A stretch of DNA of 64,000 bases from Hyaloscypha bicolor E (GCF_002865645.1 NW_020194512.1:3079183-3143182), one strand, 5' to 3'. Counted from the first letter of the stretch, positions 22,781 to 33,870 are shown. Program-made: numbers and translations. Notes: generated from the letters alone by a model not told the origin.

Positions 22781-23580
22781 CTGGCAGTGACTACTCGAAG
22801 AGCGTGTGAGTTTGTAGATGGTGATGAATGTGTTGGGTAAGGATTGTCAGGCTGACGACTGCTGCCTGCCAATGTCTTATTAAGCAGAACGGGAAAATGT
22901 AAACGACCCTTCATCCACCCACTAACCCAAAGTAGAGGCGCTCGGACAGGAACACTAAAAACCTAGCTTTTTCTTTAAATTTAATTTACTTTTTAAGAAA
23001 TTAATAGAAATTAATACTTTATTTATTCTCTTGTAGCACTAATTAAGAACTATTTAAATATAAACTTTTTGCGAAATATAAATTAGTAATACTTCTTTAA
23101 ATTAAAGAAAGCCTAGAAATTTAGCGAACAAGTCCCTAAACAAAGATATAAGAGCCCTACAATTTTTTTAATAAAAAAAATAGAACTTAATAAATTAGTA
23201 TATAAATTCCTTTAAATTAGAATTCTATTTTAAGATATATTTTTCTTATAAGCTAAGAAGCACGTGATTATATTATAAGCCTTATAATATACTAGCTTAT
23301 ACTTATATTAAAAAACCTAACCTGAGGTCTTTAAGGAGCTTAAGTAGCCAATTACAAGTCGGCCCTGGCGCCCAATCGACACCCAGGGGGGGAGAGGGGT
23401 GGATGGGTGGTCGTTTTACATTTTCTGGTCTCGGCTTGCTTACGGTCATGCTGTAGTTTCAAGACAACAGCCTTAGTGATCTTTCACTTCCGATCACCAC
23501 CGAAAACGGTCTCTGGCCTCTATTCTTCGGTCGCACTACCTCCGGGAAGCTAAGAAAACCCTGGAGTAAGCTCAAGGTGA
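22781..23580. other. Promoter region of CK2 paralog plus AT-rich relic
   Basis: The stretch at about 22960-23345 is abruptly AT-rich with no ORF, like a RIP-decayed transposon fragment, and is flanked by normal composition. The right side (23345-23580) returns to normal composition and contains no recognised gene. Confidence 0.55.
22960..23345. mobile_element. AT-rich island, probable RIP-decayed repeat fragment
   Basis: Composition shifts sharply to A/T with runs such as TTTAAATTTAATTTAC and few GC pairs, unlike both sides. No terminal repeats or coding text remain, so the element type cannot be named. Confidence 0.4.
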
Positions 23581-25076
23581 ATGACTTCTGCAGGTACCAA
23601 TGGCGTTCCTTGCGCGGTGTTTTCTCCGGACAATTTTAAGCTCATCTTATGGCCCGAGAACATCCTGCCTTTTGTCTCGCTGGGGTCTCAAGTAAAGGGG
23701 GAGGCATTTAGTCAGGGTTATGACGTTGGGATTCACCCAGCCCATTACCAAGGGCCTTTATTGCATGTGAGTTGAACCATCAGGTGAAACGTCGTTATTT
23801 GAATATAGGCTATCTGATTGACCCTGCGTCAGACTAGTGAGGGTCATATCCGCGTAGTTGTTGACGGGCTAACGAGAAACCTGCCGTCTCAGGGCGCAAA
23901 GCGGGATGAAGCCAACGAAAGATGGGAAATGGAAGCCAATGTTCTTGATACAATCGCTACTATCGCCCATCCTCACCTGGTCCAGCCTATCGCCAGTATA
24001 ACGTGTGGTCGAAAGAGCTACTTTATCTTTGAGTGGGAAGATGGCGGAAATTTGCAAGATTTCTGGTATCGCTATACCCGTTCGTACCTTCCACAAGTTA
24101 CCACTGGTGGTTCGTGAAAGCGATCTGGCCATACTAGCGACTTGGCCAAGTATTTTACATAGTAAATTTGTATGGGAGGTGCTTCTGGCTGACTGGTTCG
24201 TGCATGAAGTTTGGCGAGGAACATCAATTTGGTGGTGGCCAAGTCGCTAGTATGGCCAGATCGCTTTCACGAACCACCAGTGGTAACTTGTGGAAGGTAC
24301 GAACGGGTAAAAGCCCCGTTTTAGTCCTTGGCTTTGTTCGAGACGTCATTGTTGTGATTCGCGGGATAGTCGACGAGCTCGACAAGTTACATAGCCACGA
24401 CGATGGTGCATTACATCATGGGATTATCAAGCCTCAAAACATCCTGCTTTTCTCACCAAAGTACGATGAGTTCGGCACTCTCAAACTCGCTGGTATGGGG
24501 TCAGCGCAGCAACACGAGATCACAACCAGAGTATGAGCCTCGCATACTGCAACAGCTTTCGGAACAATACGTTACGGGCCCCGTGAAGCGATGACAGAAG
24601 ATGCCAAAGTCCCGTCGTTATGGTATCTGGTCTATGGGATGCGTTGTTCTGGAAATGCTAATCTGACTGCTTCATGGCCCTGATTCCCTTGGTGACTTCA
24701 GTCGCAACCTCATAGGCGAATTTCGCGGAGAAGTGCCTTTTTTCGCCGTGGAACGAGGGCCAAATGGCACTGTGTCTCGGCTTCATTCGGTTGTCGAGGC
24801 GAGGGTGGAGGCTATGGCGCGAGACCCGGAGTGTAACGGAAGTACTGTACTGCGCTATATGACATGTTACATATTGTGAGAGACAGGCTTCTAGTCGTCT
24901 CTCTTCCCCCAAACAGACCATCTCACTCGCTGCTGGAGGGGTTGAGACATACCCTGAATATAACCTTGGAAAACTCCGCTCCAGAGCTTGAACGAGTTCG
25001 TGTGACCACTTAAGTGGTCCTTCGAGACCTGGATGCGATTTTAGACGGGGGCAGAGACAGCTAGCACTATTGGTTC
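23581..25076 (+). pseudogene. Decayed fungal Ser/Thr kinase-like gene
   Basis: A 64-codon ATG frame at 23581 and then frames from 23818 spell kinase-like text: RWEMEANVLDTIATIAHPHLVQPIAS, YFIFEWEDGGNLQDFW (hinge), then after an insertion FVRDVIVVIRGIVDELDKLH, LHHGIIKPQNILLF (catalytic-loop position, HGxxKPxNI with the Asp missing), KLAGMGSA (DFG position altered), and RRYGIWSMGCVVLEMLI. A TGA at 24663-24665 falls where relatives have Trp, followed by LLHGPDSLGDFSRNLIGEFRG, VHSVVEARVEAMARDPEC-like text and a frame to about 25076. Such kinases are often found with HET/STAND genes in fungi. At least one nonsense codon, an inserted inverted repeat and lost catalytic residues make it a pseudogene. 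Confidence 0.7.
24077..24307. repeat. 72-bp perfect inverted repeat with 87-bp loop
   Basis: Positions 24077-24148 are exactly the reverse complement of 24236-24307, with 24149-24235 between them. It interrupts the kinase-like frame right after the hinge text. RNA or DNA from it would fold into a long hairpin. Confidence 0.92.
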
Positions 25077-26915
25077 GCGGGAGCATCGCGGAAGGGGATT
25101 TCCGGGCTAGGGGATTTGCTAATGAAGGGGCCTACTAGGTTTGCTTCTGAGTTGTTGGTGCCAGATGCCAACGTGGGATGAACTAAAATATTGGTTTGAA
25201 AGGCGCCATCGATAAGCGAACCTGTTCGAAATAACGTGTCGACTCAAGATGTGATCTCACCCACCCGCGATTACCCAGATCTTGGCAATGTTGACTAACT
25301 GTTGGCTCTCTTGTGCACGTATATAGTTGGTTAGTAGGCTAAATCGGGAGCTTGAGGCCACTGCTGACCTGGTGTAATAGTCGAGCCAAAGTTGGGAGTT
25401 CTCAGTAGACAACAAAGTTTGCCACTGAGTTGGTATCCAAGATTGATCTACTACTCTTTCCCGAACAAGCTCAGTCGGCAAAATTTTGCGTACAGGGCCA
25501 GTTGATTGATATTCACGCGTCCAAACTTTGTATAAGGGATGCTCGGTCGGACCTGGAACCTTGTCCAGTGCCTGCGACTTCTCCAAAATGAGATGTGAGG
25601 CTTGGCGTCGCTTAAACCTTGAGGATAACCCAAATTTTCGGTCCGAGAGGATTGATTCCGCCTTCGTCCTTGACGATACTTACCCCGAACGGTTCTAACA
25701 TATACCGAAGGCTAGCCGTGGAGGTTTTGTGTCACAGAAACCACTTCATTGTCGCAAAGCGTATCCACTGGATCACCTGGTGATTCCCAAACGGACAATA
25801 ATGCTTCGAACTCCGGTGCCTGATCCAATTCCACGACTGAGAGACTGACTTCAACTGTGAAGCCTTCCCAGAAGCGATGCTCAACAGGCGACTCGATCTC
25901 GCGGTGGGAAGGTTTAGATATGCCGTATGGAGAGACAGTATGCGCAATATGTGACGGAAAGGGTTGTGTGGTAGAACGAACTTGGTTGGGGAAAACATGG
26001 TTTACGAAAAAGAGATGTCGTTTTAAAGTGAGGCTGAGAAGGCGGGTCGAAGCCGAAAGACACTAGCCGAATCTGGAACCAGTTCTCCAAACGGTCAAAC
26101 CGAAGGTATTGTTACACGTAATTATTTGGATCTCATTAGATTTCGTCGTAGAGATAATGGTGGAAGAATTTTTATTCGCTTCTCCTAGAGATCTCCTCTC
26201 TATCAAGAATCATGTGCTGTTTGGCCGAAATTCTCACGTGACTTATTTGCACTGCAAAACATGTGGTTTGAAAGCGCAAAGCAGATTCGAACACTGCTGC
26301 CATTTCAGGTGCTGATAATCACCCTTGCGCTATATCTGACAAAAGTTATGTACTAAGAACTGGCTCTTAGCCGTTTATAAGCACTGATCTGCCTTTCAGG
26401 CTGCTATTTGTTCACGTGTGAATAAGCGCGTGACCTCTAAAATGGCATTTGAAAAGTTATTATTAGCACGCGATCATCAAAGCGTCGGCGATCGATATGC
26501 CATGCTATCTCGCGGACCAGGTAGGTCTAAGCAGTTTGGGCCGCTGCGGAAAGGCATCTCACACGAAAGTGCCCGAGGTAGCAGCGGATTTGTGAGCTTC
26601 AGACGCCCTAAATTGAAACCTGATCACAAAGTGCAGAGAAATTTTCTTGGCTTTCCGTTGTGCATCGGAAAAGGAGGGCGGCTTGAGTGAACTATTGGTC
26701 GCCCTCTTGGCTGCGCGAAACGCACGTTCCGCCCTTACGCGTCGCGTGGACAAACTCACTCGGTGAGAGATGAGAGATCGTGAGGGCGAACAATCGAATC
26801 AATTATAAAAACTGTCCAGAAAGCCTTTACTTATTGCTTTCAAGTTTCCGTTTCCTAAAGATCTGTTAGAAGAATTGCTTCGAGCGACGTATACCTCCGT
26901 CAGCATACCCCAAAC
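25077..26915. other. Decayed accessory region without an intact gene
   Basis: Minus-strand frames at 25257-25586 and 25732-25998 read like protein (for example TQWQTLLSTENSQLWLDYYTRSAV) but lack an ATG and are broken by stops and shifts, so they are at most relics of an unidentified gene. A copy of a dispersed repeat lies at about 26011-26090. The last 200 bp form the promoter of the zinc-finger gene at 26916. Confidence 0.45.
26011..26090 (+). repeat. Dispersed repeat copy A (see 34169-34258)
   Basis: Shares about 80 bp of diverged sequence with 34169-34258: AGTGAGGCTGAGAAGG and TCTGGAACC are common, and both translate to an Arg-rich peptide KR(C/S)RF(K/E)VRLRR. Source element unknown. Confidence 0.65.
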
Positions 26916-28105
26916 ATGGACGAGCAACATTTCTTGACCAACCCAAGCGAATATTTCTTCGATGGCGGCCTTTCTTCCTTCATCTATGAGGACGAAGCCA
27001 CGGCTCCCACCTACGCTACTCGGTCCTTGTCGTACCTCGATTCCGTTCTACAAGATCCGAACAACCGTCTCAGCAAATCGTCATCGTGAGTCCATCCCTT
27101 CCAATTCCCAAGTTAACGACCGCCTGGGTAGCCTTTGCGAACAGCGCAAAGTACAAAAGCGACGACTTATTGGATCATATAACATCCAAATCAGATGATA
27201 AGTTTACGGAGCCAACTTGGCCTCATAGCCGGGTTGAAATGTCCTACTCAGAGATCAACAACCAAAACAACGTCGCAAGGGACAACGTGGCCAGCGCAAA
27301 CAAGTGGTGTACCGTACACACGCTACGGATGGTAAGTGAGAAACGCTATACAATAGCCTGACTCCTGTGCACTGTAACAATAGAGCATGGCAATGTGATC
27401 TCTGAGTAAATCACCACCACGCGCTTATGGCCTTCTTCGCAATGAATTGCAAAGCCTCCGCCTGCTCTACGATAATTTCAAAATTGTCAGCGTTCAGTGC
27501 ACACACCCTCGAAGCTGTCCCGAAGGGACAAGCTTGCGGGACCGAGACTCTTCGCGTCTCCTCGCATTTTTGGGTTACTAATCTGGGTTTGGGGGAGTAG
27601 AAATCACGGATATAGCTGGGATTCCTATGAGGGGGCATTGAGCATGTGTGCGTATGGGGATGGATACCAGACTTCCATGATGAGCAAAGATGCTCCGGGA
27701 TTCTATTCTAAATATGATCCCTTTCTGGCTGTATTTCCACACGCCAATGATCATACGGGAGCCGGAGAGCAACTGGCCCAGTAGTAAGTTATTCAGATTT
27801 TCCCTTTATTTTATTGGACCACATCATTAACTGATGTCACAGCGGCTTACCGGCCCCGGACGAATTAGCTAGTTTCGAGACTGAAGTCACCAATTCTATG
27901 CCCATATTCGAAGCCCCATGTGCGGATGATCTGGGCAGGTAGTACGTGCCAAATGAATTTCCTTTTTCCCAAAACGACGCTGATAACATAATAGCAACGA
28001 GGCATGGGGCTTCAATGACTTCGATTTCCATGACAATCTTTTCGCAAGCATGGACTCACTGGCACCACCAGAGCAAGCGATCTCACAAGTCTCCGCACCA
28101 AAGGC

Positions 28106-28113
28106 AACGAGAG
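28106..28113. repeat. Target-site duplication, left copy (AACGAGAG)
   Basis: Eight bases immediately before the hAT left end, identical to 31686-31693. Confidence 0.95.
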
Positions 28114-28131
28114 CAGGCTTGGCGATATTCC
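28114..28131 (+). repeat. hAT left terminal inverted repeat
   Basis: 18 bp, perfect match to the reverse complement of 31668-31685; begins CAGG as in many hAT elements. Confidence 0.95.
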
Positions 28132-28337
28132 ACCCTGGAACGTTCCACGGAACGTTCCGGCCGGTATCGACTGGTATTAGGTAATATCGGTAATGGAACG
28201 TTCCAAACGTTCCAAAATGGCAGGGGTAGGGCGATAATAACAGGGGTAGGCGAATCCACCGCTAGTTCCCCCACTATGCTCCCTTCCTTACTTTTTATCT
28301 ATCCGTACGATTAATTTACCTTGAGTATATCCTCAAA

Positions 28338-30467
28338 ATGTCTTCTTTAATTGAACCAGACCATTCTCTTGTACCATCCGAGACAGTAACGTCTTCTGCG
28401 GACCATTCAAAGAGGACTTCCCCGATTTGGAAGCATTCTCGTCGTGTATTACCTGATGAAAATGAAGCTTTACTTTATTGTTTATATTGTCAATCAGACT
28501 CTTTCCCACCACCGTACGGCACTACTACTGTAGGGAACCTCAGAAAGCATATTCTAAGGTATCATCCACTTATTACCCTTGAGCCTACTAACTCCAAGAA
28601 CCAGGAGAAAGTTACTTAACAAATCCAAGGGCTTTATTATCAAGCTCAAGAACTTGGAGATATAGAGGAGTTTGATTTACAAGTTCTTGAACGGCAAATC
28701 GATTAAAGAGTCCTTATAGAAGCCTTGATTACTCTTATTATTATACGAAACCTCTCATATAATATGGTAGAATGGCCAGAGTTCCATATACTTTGCCAGC
28801 TCTTGAACAAAGCTTGTAAAGGCATGATTCCCACGTCTCACTCTACTGCTTCTATTAAGGTCAAAGAATCCTGGGTTCGGCATAAGGATACCGTACGACG
28901 AGTTCTCTAATTAGTAATCTTACATATTCATATTTCCTTGGATATTTGGACTTCCCCAAATCGCTTTCTTCTTTTGGCTATTTATACCCATTTTACCTCG
29001 TACGAGTTTAAGCGTCAAAAGGTCCTTCTCGCTCTTAAACCAGTCCGTGGCCACTCAGGAGAAGAGCAATTCTCAGTTCTCCTTCTAGTTCTGGAAGACT
29101 ATGGTATTATACGAAAGCTTGGAGCTATTATAGGCGATAATGCTGGAACTAATGGGACCCTTTGCAAGGCAATTCAAGTATACTGGAAACAAGAGCTTAA
29201 TATTGAGTGGAACGTATAGCAAATGCAAATTTGCTATATTAGCCATATTATTAATCTCGTAGTATAAGCTTTCTTATTCTCTGGATTAGTTGAAATGGAG
29301 GAACTTGAGTTATACGAGTAATAGGAATAGACTCAAGAGATTAGTGATGACGAGAGAAAGAGAGTCAAGTTTAGGCTCTTAGGTCTACTTGGCAAAGTAC
29401 ATAATATTGTGGCTCATATTCGCAAATTACCTGCTTATATGGCTAAATAGATAGGACTTGTAAAGAGGATAATTCCAATAGATAATCGTACGAGATAGAA
29501 TAGCTAGTATGAAATGCTTCTTATTCTTATTGAGAAAATAGAGTATATAGATAAATATTACCGGAATTACGAGGACGATCTTATAGAGGATTTCCTATCT
29601 TATAAAGACTGGAAAAAGCTTTATATGACTAGGGACTTTCTTGCTACTTTTATACGAGCAACTCTCTTTGCGGAAGGAGATACTATTTCCATTAATCATA
29701 TGCTCTTTGTAATGGATATTTTAATTAAGCACCTTCAAGAAATAATTATAAGTCTCTTGCTTTTCTTTTTTCTTCTCGTATAAGCTTAGCTAAATATAAT
29801 ATAGGCTGAGTTCAAGAAGAAAAAAGATAATAAGAGTAAAGAGTTCCTCGTACGGCTTGATATTATATATACTATACTTAATAAGTACTATACTAGAACC
29901 GATCTCTCTCCCTTTTATACTATGGCCTTGATTCTTAATCCAGGCTTCCGTACGAGATATATTAAGGCTAATTGGCCAAAGAAATATGTAACTCTAGCTC
30001 TCATAAGTATAAAGAAATTTTGGGAGTACTATAGAGATCAAATTATTCCTCTACTATTAAGCAATATTGCCCCTTTCTCGTACGGTAAAGAGCTATCTTA
30101 AGAGCCATTAGTACTTGACTTCTTTGATCGGATTGCTCGATCTCTTTGCTTAGTTATACGACCCGCAAGTGAGGACGAGTATGAGGATTATAACTCCCAG
30201 GAATCGTATGATATTGGCAAGCAAGGGGCCTTAGCTTGGTGGAGCCAGGATGTGTAAAGGGAACGCTGGCCAAGGCTCTCACTTATGGCTATTAATATCC
30301 TCTTAATTCCTCTAATAAGCGATGAGCCAGAGAGAGTCTTTTCAGGGGCACGCCGTATGGTAAGCTGGGATAGAGGGCAAATGGAAGCAGAGATAATGGA
30401 GATTAGAGAGTACTTAAAGTATTGGAAAAGGACTGGGATCTTGCAAACCTTCTTTGAGACTAGCTAG
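28338..30467 (+). pseudogene. hAT transposase, interrupted by nonsense codons only
   Basis: One continuous frame from the ATG at 28338 to the stop at 30465-30467, about 710 codons. All recognisable segments (28338-28619, 28725-28910, 28938-29219, 29514-29783, 30285-30467) are in the same frame, so the damage is nonsense, not frameshift. An N-terminal BED-type finger (YCLYCQSD...VGNLRKHILRYH) is followed by catalytic-domain text such as SLDIWTSPNRFLLLAIYTHF and AIIGDNAGTNGTLC. The C-terminal hATC dimerisation text is INILLIPLISDEPERVFSGARR. Stops such as TAA at 28617, 28704 and 28908 and TAG at 29217 fit C-to-T change of CAA/CAG. Inactive as it stands. Confidence 0.85.
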
Positions 30468-30649
30468 TTTAAAAGAGATACGTATCCTTTAAGACCCTTA
30501 TATGATTAGAGAACCTTCTGGATATCGTCTAAATTTTCTAAATTTCCAAGCTATGACTTTTATTTAAAGGCTACCTTTCCCGCTTTAACTTCCTTCTTCC
30601 TTTATTAATATTACTACTGCTCGTACGAGAACCTCTTGCTCCTCTCTAC

Positions 30650-31492
30650 TTCTCGCGATTACATCGATTATACGATAGTAATATATCAAATAATCCAGCC
30701 CCTGGTGGTAACCCCCCTGTGCAGCCTCCTGCTCCTGGCAGTGGTCCCCCTATATAGCCTCCTGCTCCTGGTCCTGGCCCTGCAAACCCAAACCAGCAGT
30801 AAGCTTTTAATCCTTGATCCTATCTATCGTACGATAGCTAATATCTTTAAAGGCTTGTTCCTTTCGTTGCTTTTGGCGCTGGTGGTGCTCCTAATCTTGG
30901 TGCAAACCAGCCTCTTCCTCAAGGCCAATGGATAATGGGTATTGCAGGCCAATAACTTGCTCCCTTCGTACGATACCTTACCCTTTACTATATAATAAAG
31001 CTAACTAGAGTATAGTGCTATAATAATCAATAATAACAAGCCCTTGCTCTTCCTGGCCAGAATGTAATCGTTAATCCAAATCGCATTGCAATTGGTCAAG
31101 TCCTTATATAGCGACAGTCCTATATTAATGCTCTTCTCATTTAACGAGGAGGGGTTAATATGACGGCTACTCCTTGTACTACGTGTGCTCGTACGGGACT
31201 TAATAATACCATTTTCCCTGAGTGTATCCGGATCGTGGGTATATGGGGTGGTTGCTGTAGCAATTGCAAGTGGCCAGATTATACTGCAAGCTGTCGCTGG
31301 GGAGGGAATGATAGTAGTGATGATAGTAATGGAGAGATTGGTACAGGAGGTCGTGGAGGACGTAGTGGACGTGGTGGACGTGGTGGAAGTAGTGGGGGTG
31401 GCCGTACGAAGCAAGGACGAATTACATAACGTGGTATAGTAAGAAAGACTCCTCGTGGCAGTAGAGTTACTGGCAGTAGTACTACGGCTTAA
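30650..31492 (+). pseudogene. hAT second ORF, Cys-cluster and RGG-rich protein, interrupted
   Basis: One frame carries a Pro/Gly-rich part (NNPAPGGNPPVQPPAPGSG, from 30689), then a Cys cluster (PCTTCARTGLNN, FPECIRIVGIWGGCCSNCKW, C further on), then GGRGGRSGRGGRGG-type repeats, ending near 31490-31492. It has several in-frame stops, again only nonsense. The Cys spacing resembles the DUF3716 zinc-cluster-like domain of fungal proteins. Such an accessory ORF beside a hAT transposase is uncommon; a nucleic-acid-binding helper role is inference. The left limit is approximate because no clear ATG remains. Confidence 0.6.
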
Positions 31493-31667
31493 TAAAGGCC
31501 TTTCTGAGGTTATACGATGGTTTTTAGCCTCTCAATAGCATAATTAATGGAAGTTCCTTACAAAATAACGAGAATCTACAGGGATTAGCTCGCTTAGGAA
31601 CGATTGGAACGTTCCATTACCGCCCGTTCCAGACCCCTGGAACGAATCGGCAGAAACCGATTGGTCC

Positions 31668-31685
31668 GGAATATCGCCAAGCCTG
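31668..31685 (-). repeat. hAT right terminal inverted repeat
   Basis: Perfect 18-bp inverted copy of 28114-28131. Confidence 0.95.
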
Positions 31686-31693
31686 AACGAGAG
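31686..31693. repeat. Target-site duplication, right copy (AACGAGAG)
   Basis: Identical to 28106-28113 and directly follows the element. Confidence 0.95.
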
Positions 31694-31962
31694 GCTCCAC
31701 ACGAAATTCATTTAAGCGAACTTCTGATGTACTCGACCGACACAGTGGCAAAAAACGCGCTGTGTGCCCCGTTCTTGGTTGTAGAACTTCATTGAGCAGG
31801 GAATCGGATGTCCTAAGACACATCAGAACTATCCATGGCAGCAGAGAGAGGCTCCTCTGTGATGTCCCTGGCTGCAAGAAATCTTTCTCACGAAGCGACA
31901 AGTTGAGGAGTCATAAAAAAAGGGAGCATGGCCCCCGAAGGACGGCCAGGACCAACTGTTGA

Positions 31963-32517
31963 GGTCTGCTCCACGTGAGAAATAACGATATGCTTCTTGG
32001 GAACGAGTTAGTGTTATACAGAACTGATAATGGAATTTGATTGGTATTGGGACATTTTGGGTATGGATCTGGCAGTATTTGGCGATGTCGTAGGCAAACT
32101 GGTAGAATGGACAGGCTCCCCTTTATGATGTCCGCCTTAATTCTGTGCCTGATATGTGGTGGCACAGCACGTTTCCTTGATTTTTCCAGCCGCTGCCCGT
32201 TTTTCTTGAGCCAGGCTATCTCGCTCACTCCTTTCTTAACTACGGTGGGCTTGTCATAAATGTTAGCGATGTGGCCGTCTTCCTTGATTTGGCGATGACT
32301 TCCGGGGACAAGACTCCGCATAGAATGTGCCTTGTAAACTTCTACCTGATTCATTGGAATTACGACACGTCTTCTAGAATTTTCTCTTCGCAATCTCACA
32401 ATACAGGCTGCCTTTAATCATTTGCTGCAACGCCGTAATAATTGGCAGCGTCCGACGATGGTGTGCATCTGATTATCAAGATATTGAGTTACAAGAACCG
32501 AATGTGCTATGGAATTT
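31963..32517. other. Intergenic, 3' of zinc-finger relic
   Basis: A minus-strand open frame (31911-32354 from its first ATG) covers most of this stretch but overlaps the zinc-finger end and shows no domain. It was not accepted as a gene. Confidence 0.35.
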
Positions 32518-33306
32518 CTAAAAGACGCGTTGGTCAATAGTGTTGAAGAAAAATTTAGTGGCCTCGCCCTCAACTTCTACCGCAGCCTGTTTGATTTTAA
32601 AAATGTCTTTCCCTGTCACAGATTGCCTCACTTCGCCTTCGGAATCGGAAACTGATTGAAAAAACAGCGCCCCAGCCTGGTTGACAAATCCGCAGTCCTG
32701 CTTCCCCTGGCCTTGTGACTGCGAATTTCCAGAAACGTACGGGTCTGGCCTCGACGTAGCTTGGTTTATCATGAACTTGATGCTCTTGACATTGCCCTTG
32801 AACTTGAGGCCGTTCTGGGTGACGTCGTATAGAGGCTTCCCCTCCCGACCCTGATTCTCCCGATGATAACTCCTATCAATAGGGATTATGTGAACAGAAG
32901 TGTTGGTTGTAATCACCTGTGCAGCACTTCCGTCGGATGTTGTTGTGAAGTGATACTGCCTTTCTTCAGTATCACCCGGGCCTGTCTCGAATGCTAGGTC
33001 GTCTTAGAAACCCGGTTCAGTGATTATTTTCTTCCTTTCTTTTCCTCTGTGCCAAAAACAGGACGGGTATGAAGACTGACCGGCTCTGACTAACTCAGAA
33101 GTGCTTTCAATTTTGTTAGTTTTGCAATCTTTCGACGTCTGGAGTGCAAAAAATGCTTACAGGCCGTATGTCCGGGGGCGGGACGCCATGGTCCTCTCGG
33201 CCGAAGCCCTGCGTGGGCTCTCCACAAGAGCCTCATCAAGAAATAGTGCCTCATCCACCTCGGTGTTCATTTCTTCAGGAGATAAATTGACTCTTCCTTC
33301 AGACAT
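32518..33306 (-). CDS. Uncharacterised 224-residue protein
   Basis: Three exons on the minus strand (33306-33161, 33103-33060, 33002-32518) join in frame. Donors are GTAAGC and GTTTTT; the first intron contains an AACTAAC branch-like motif before its acceptor. The start is MSEGRVNLSPEEMNTEVDEA, an acidic N-terminus; the rest is polar, with DLAFETGPGDTEERQYHFTT, RENQGREGKPLYDVTQNGLKF and a Gln/Gly/Ser stretch. It has no signal peptide, membrane helix or family that I recognise. The second intron donor is weak, so the middle join could differ. Likely a lineage-specific protein. Confidence 0.5.
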
Positions 33307-33840
33307 GGTTTCGAGCACGGCAGTCTTTTGCAGTAAGGGGAGGTTTCAAGGTGAGTATTGGAGAGCCTGACTTGAAGAAAAGAATCAACTTTTGGATTCC
33401 TTCACCGGGAGTCCATGCCGAGCCTGATGGCTGACTTGATCATGCCCAAAATCTGCCTTTGCCAATGTGCTTTTCTTTTTCCCTCACTTTTCATACCCGC
33501 CAACTTCCGACTGGATGGGGAACTTCATGAGTCAAGCCGCCGCCCCATGAACATGCAAGAACAAACCCCAGCCAATTGTCCTTATTGAACAGACCACGAA
33601 GCCTAGTGTGGGTGCGGGGGCGGACATGATCTAGTCAGAGCTCATCGGGGTGCATATCCCTAAGACGCATCAGGATCTGTCTACTAACGCAACCGTGTAA
33701 CTAATATAATGTTTAGTGTGCTTCTCTATAGTATTTTATCAATATCGAAGGACCGTTAGGCGAATCCAAGGAGAGGCAGTAAAAGCCAGAATTCGTGACT
33801 ATAATTCAAGGCTAGGATCTAACTCGTTTCACTCACCGAG

Positions 33841-33870
33841 TACGCCATTTTACGCCATTTTACGCCATTT
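33841..33870. repeat. Three tandem 10-bp units (TACGCCATTT)
   Basis: Three exact head-to-tail copies. Confidence 0.9.

Larger units (their letters stand above)
28114..31685 (+). mobile_element. Complete hAT-superfamily DNA transposon (3572 bp)
   Basis: Bounded by perfect 18-bp terminal inverted repeats (CAGGCTTGGCGATATTCC at 28114-28131 and its reverse complement at 31668-31685) and by 8-bp direct duplications AACGAGAG, as expected for hAT. It encodes a BED-finger/hATC transposase frame and a second Cys-rich, RGG-rich frame, both on the plus strand and both interrupted by in-frame stops. Near both ends are palindromic GGAACGTTCC motifs, probably transposase-binding subterminal repeats. Ends are intact, so it could be moved in trans by an active relative (inference). 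Confidence 0.95.
26916..31962 (+). pseudogene. C2H2 zinc-finger protein gene split by a hAT transposon
   Basis: The ATG at 26916 (MDEQHFLTNPSEYFFDGG) opens a multi-exon gene. Exons read as 26916-27085, 27132-27331, 27491-27783 (least certain), 27843-27938 and 27995-28113. After the transposon the same exon resumes at 31694 and runs to the TGA at 31960-31962. The C-terminal part carries two C2H2 fingers: CPVLGC...HIRTIH and CDVPGC...HKKREH, with a basic RRTARTNC tail, so it is a DNA-binding protein, probably a transcription factor. The N-terminal part is acidic and aromatic, like an activation region. The left frame ends at ACG AGA G and the right flank after the second duplication starts GC TCC, so the reading frame is preserved across the insertion. 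Present state: disrupted. Confidence 0.75.

Noticed and set aside
25257..25998. Minus-strand frames that read like fragments of a protein
   Set aside because: No ATG, frames change and stops intervene; could not be tied to a family, so kept only as a remark on the region.
31911..32399. 162-codon minus-strand frame
   Set aside because: Its start is not ATG, it overlaps the zinc-finger 3' end and shows no domain. It could be real but is unsupported.
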